A stretch of 64,000 nucleotides of DNA from Massospora cicadina. Taxonomy: Eukaryota > Entomophthoromycota > Entomophthoromycetes > Entomophthorales > Entomophthoraceae. Numbering within the stretch: the stretch's first letter is position 1; each line of letters begins with the position of its first letter. The notes beneath the pieces were generated by a model. That model was not told the origin of the DNA. It was given only the letters and a program-made list of their open reading frames with translations, and made no database searches. Made by a program: the position numbers and the translations under genes. Location: positions 124,001-188,000 of the forward strand of contig JAKSZP010005262.1 in the NCBI GenBank assembly GCA_022478985.1. Reading direction: 5' to 3'. Of this stretch, positions 63,301-64,000 are shown piece after piece.

Positions 63301-64000
63301 CAATCCATGTAATTGGAATGATAGCACTTACACATGGACCGCCCAAAAGGGATTACCTAGTGCTATCAAGTGTCAAGGACTGGTGTACTACTGACCTGGT
63401 TGGGGGTAGCTAACCATGAGTTAGCATAACCAAGGGGTCTAGCCCAGTATGACAAGGACACAAGAGGTGTCCAGGTATAAGGAATGGTGGGTAAGCTGGT
63501 ATGGGAGTTGCTTAAAGGCATATCTTTAAAAGGAGAAAGTTGGAAGGGCGTTTCTTGTAGGCTGGGGTGGTAGATTAGTAATTATAACACTATAGTAAAT
63601 AAACTTAATAGTGTTTGCATTATAAGAATAATTTTATTAACCGCAAAGATTAACCAAATGAATGACTTGGTTTTATATACCATCCAACTTCTTGGACTTA
63701 CCTAAGCTTAATTGATTTTAAACAGTGCACTATTCTTCTCTGGAGCTTATGGGATTGCAACTTACATGTGATTTTGAAAGGCAGTGGGAATCGTCTCAGT
63801 CTCATCATAAATTCGTTTTGGTGTGATAAATTGACTGAATACTATTGCAAATGAAGTAATTTACACGATTAATCGGATGTTTTCACTACACTATTAATTT
63901 GATATGCAATTATTCAATCTAACTTCATCACATATCATATTGATCTGACTGACAATATCTATAATCTTAGGAATTCCACTAATGTCAGGATTTACCATGA
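63301..64000. other. Unassigned, possibly the rest of an LTR
   Basis: A TATA-like tttaaaagg near 63525 and AATAAA near 63597 could be LTR promoter and polyadenylation signals, which would extend the LTR starting at 62927. No gene is seen up to the window edge. Confidence 0.3.

Overview
This window looks like a transposable-element graveyard from a fungal nuclear genome. I found no complete host gene, no rRNA, no convincing tRNA gene and no CRISPR array. The background is AT-rich and densely stopped in all frames. The GC-richer blocks are retrotransposons. Several features fit a TE-bloated basidiomycete: Ty3/gypsy chromoviruses with C-terminal chromodomains, a gypsy element with a dUTPase-like domain, APE-type LINEs, and nonsense mutations at CpG sites. 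A rust such as Austropuccinia is my best guess, but this is inference and not proven by the window.

Layout. 1-2.5 kb holds fragments of several gypsy elements: an RNase H scrap, an LTR-like promoter with a gag scrap, and an RT scrap. 2.5-10.9 kb is mostly unassignable AT-rich sequence, with a tRNA-derived SINE (7020-7307, perfect 15-bp target duplication) and a candidate solo LTR (about 7509-8185). 10.9-12.57 kb resumes at 23.8 kb as one LTR-like sequence, split by LINE copy A (12572-23798). LINE A is itself split by a 6.1-kb gypsy chromovirus (13284-19386) and carries a 489-nt run of pure C (22712-23200). 24.9-28.9 kb holds minus-strand gypsy pol remnants and a second copy of the LTR-like sequence, with an unusual array of hairpins (27696-27870). 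29.2-30.3 kb is a plus-strand integrase-chromodomain remnant.

LINE copies B (32479-37743) and C (38456-43731) are both full length, both on the plus strand, and each is bounded by its own target duplication. 44.4-51.4 kb is a decayed minus-strand gypsy element; its left LTR contains a 1.15-kb poly-A-tailed insertion (44773-45918). 54169-60663 is a minus-strand gypsy element with TTGAT target duplications and a dUTPase-like segment, but most of RT, RNase H and integrase are deleted. The right end holds an RNase H scrap, a 5'-truncated second copy of the poly-A-tailed family (about 62426-62926) and an LTR of the dUTPase-gypsy family (from 62927).

How the pieces relate. The LINE would supply endonuclease and reverse transcriptase. 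The SINE ends in a tail very like the LINE 3' end, and the poly-A-tailed 1.15-kb family has a 16-bp target duplication in the LINE size range, so both may have been mobilised by LINE machinery. The gypsy elements are self-contained systems (gag, protease, RT, RNase H, integrase, with or without chromodomain), all broken here by frameshifts, stops or deletions. Nesting gives a relative order: old LTR-like sequence, then LINE A, then the chromovirus.
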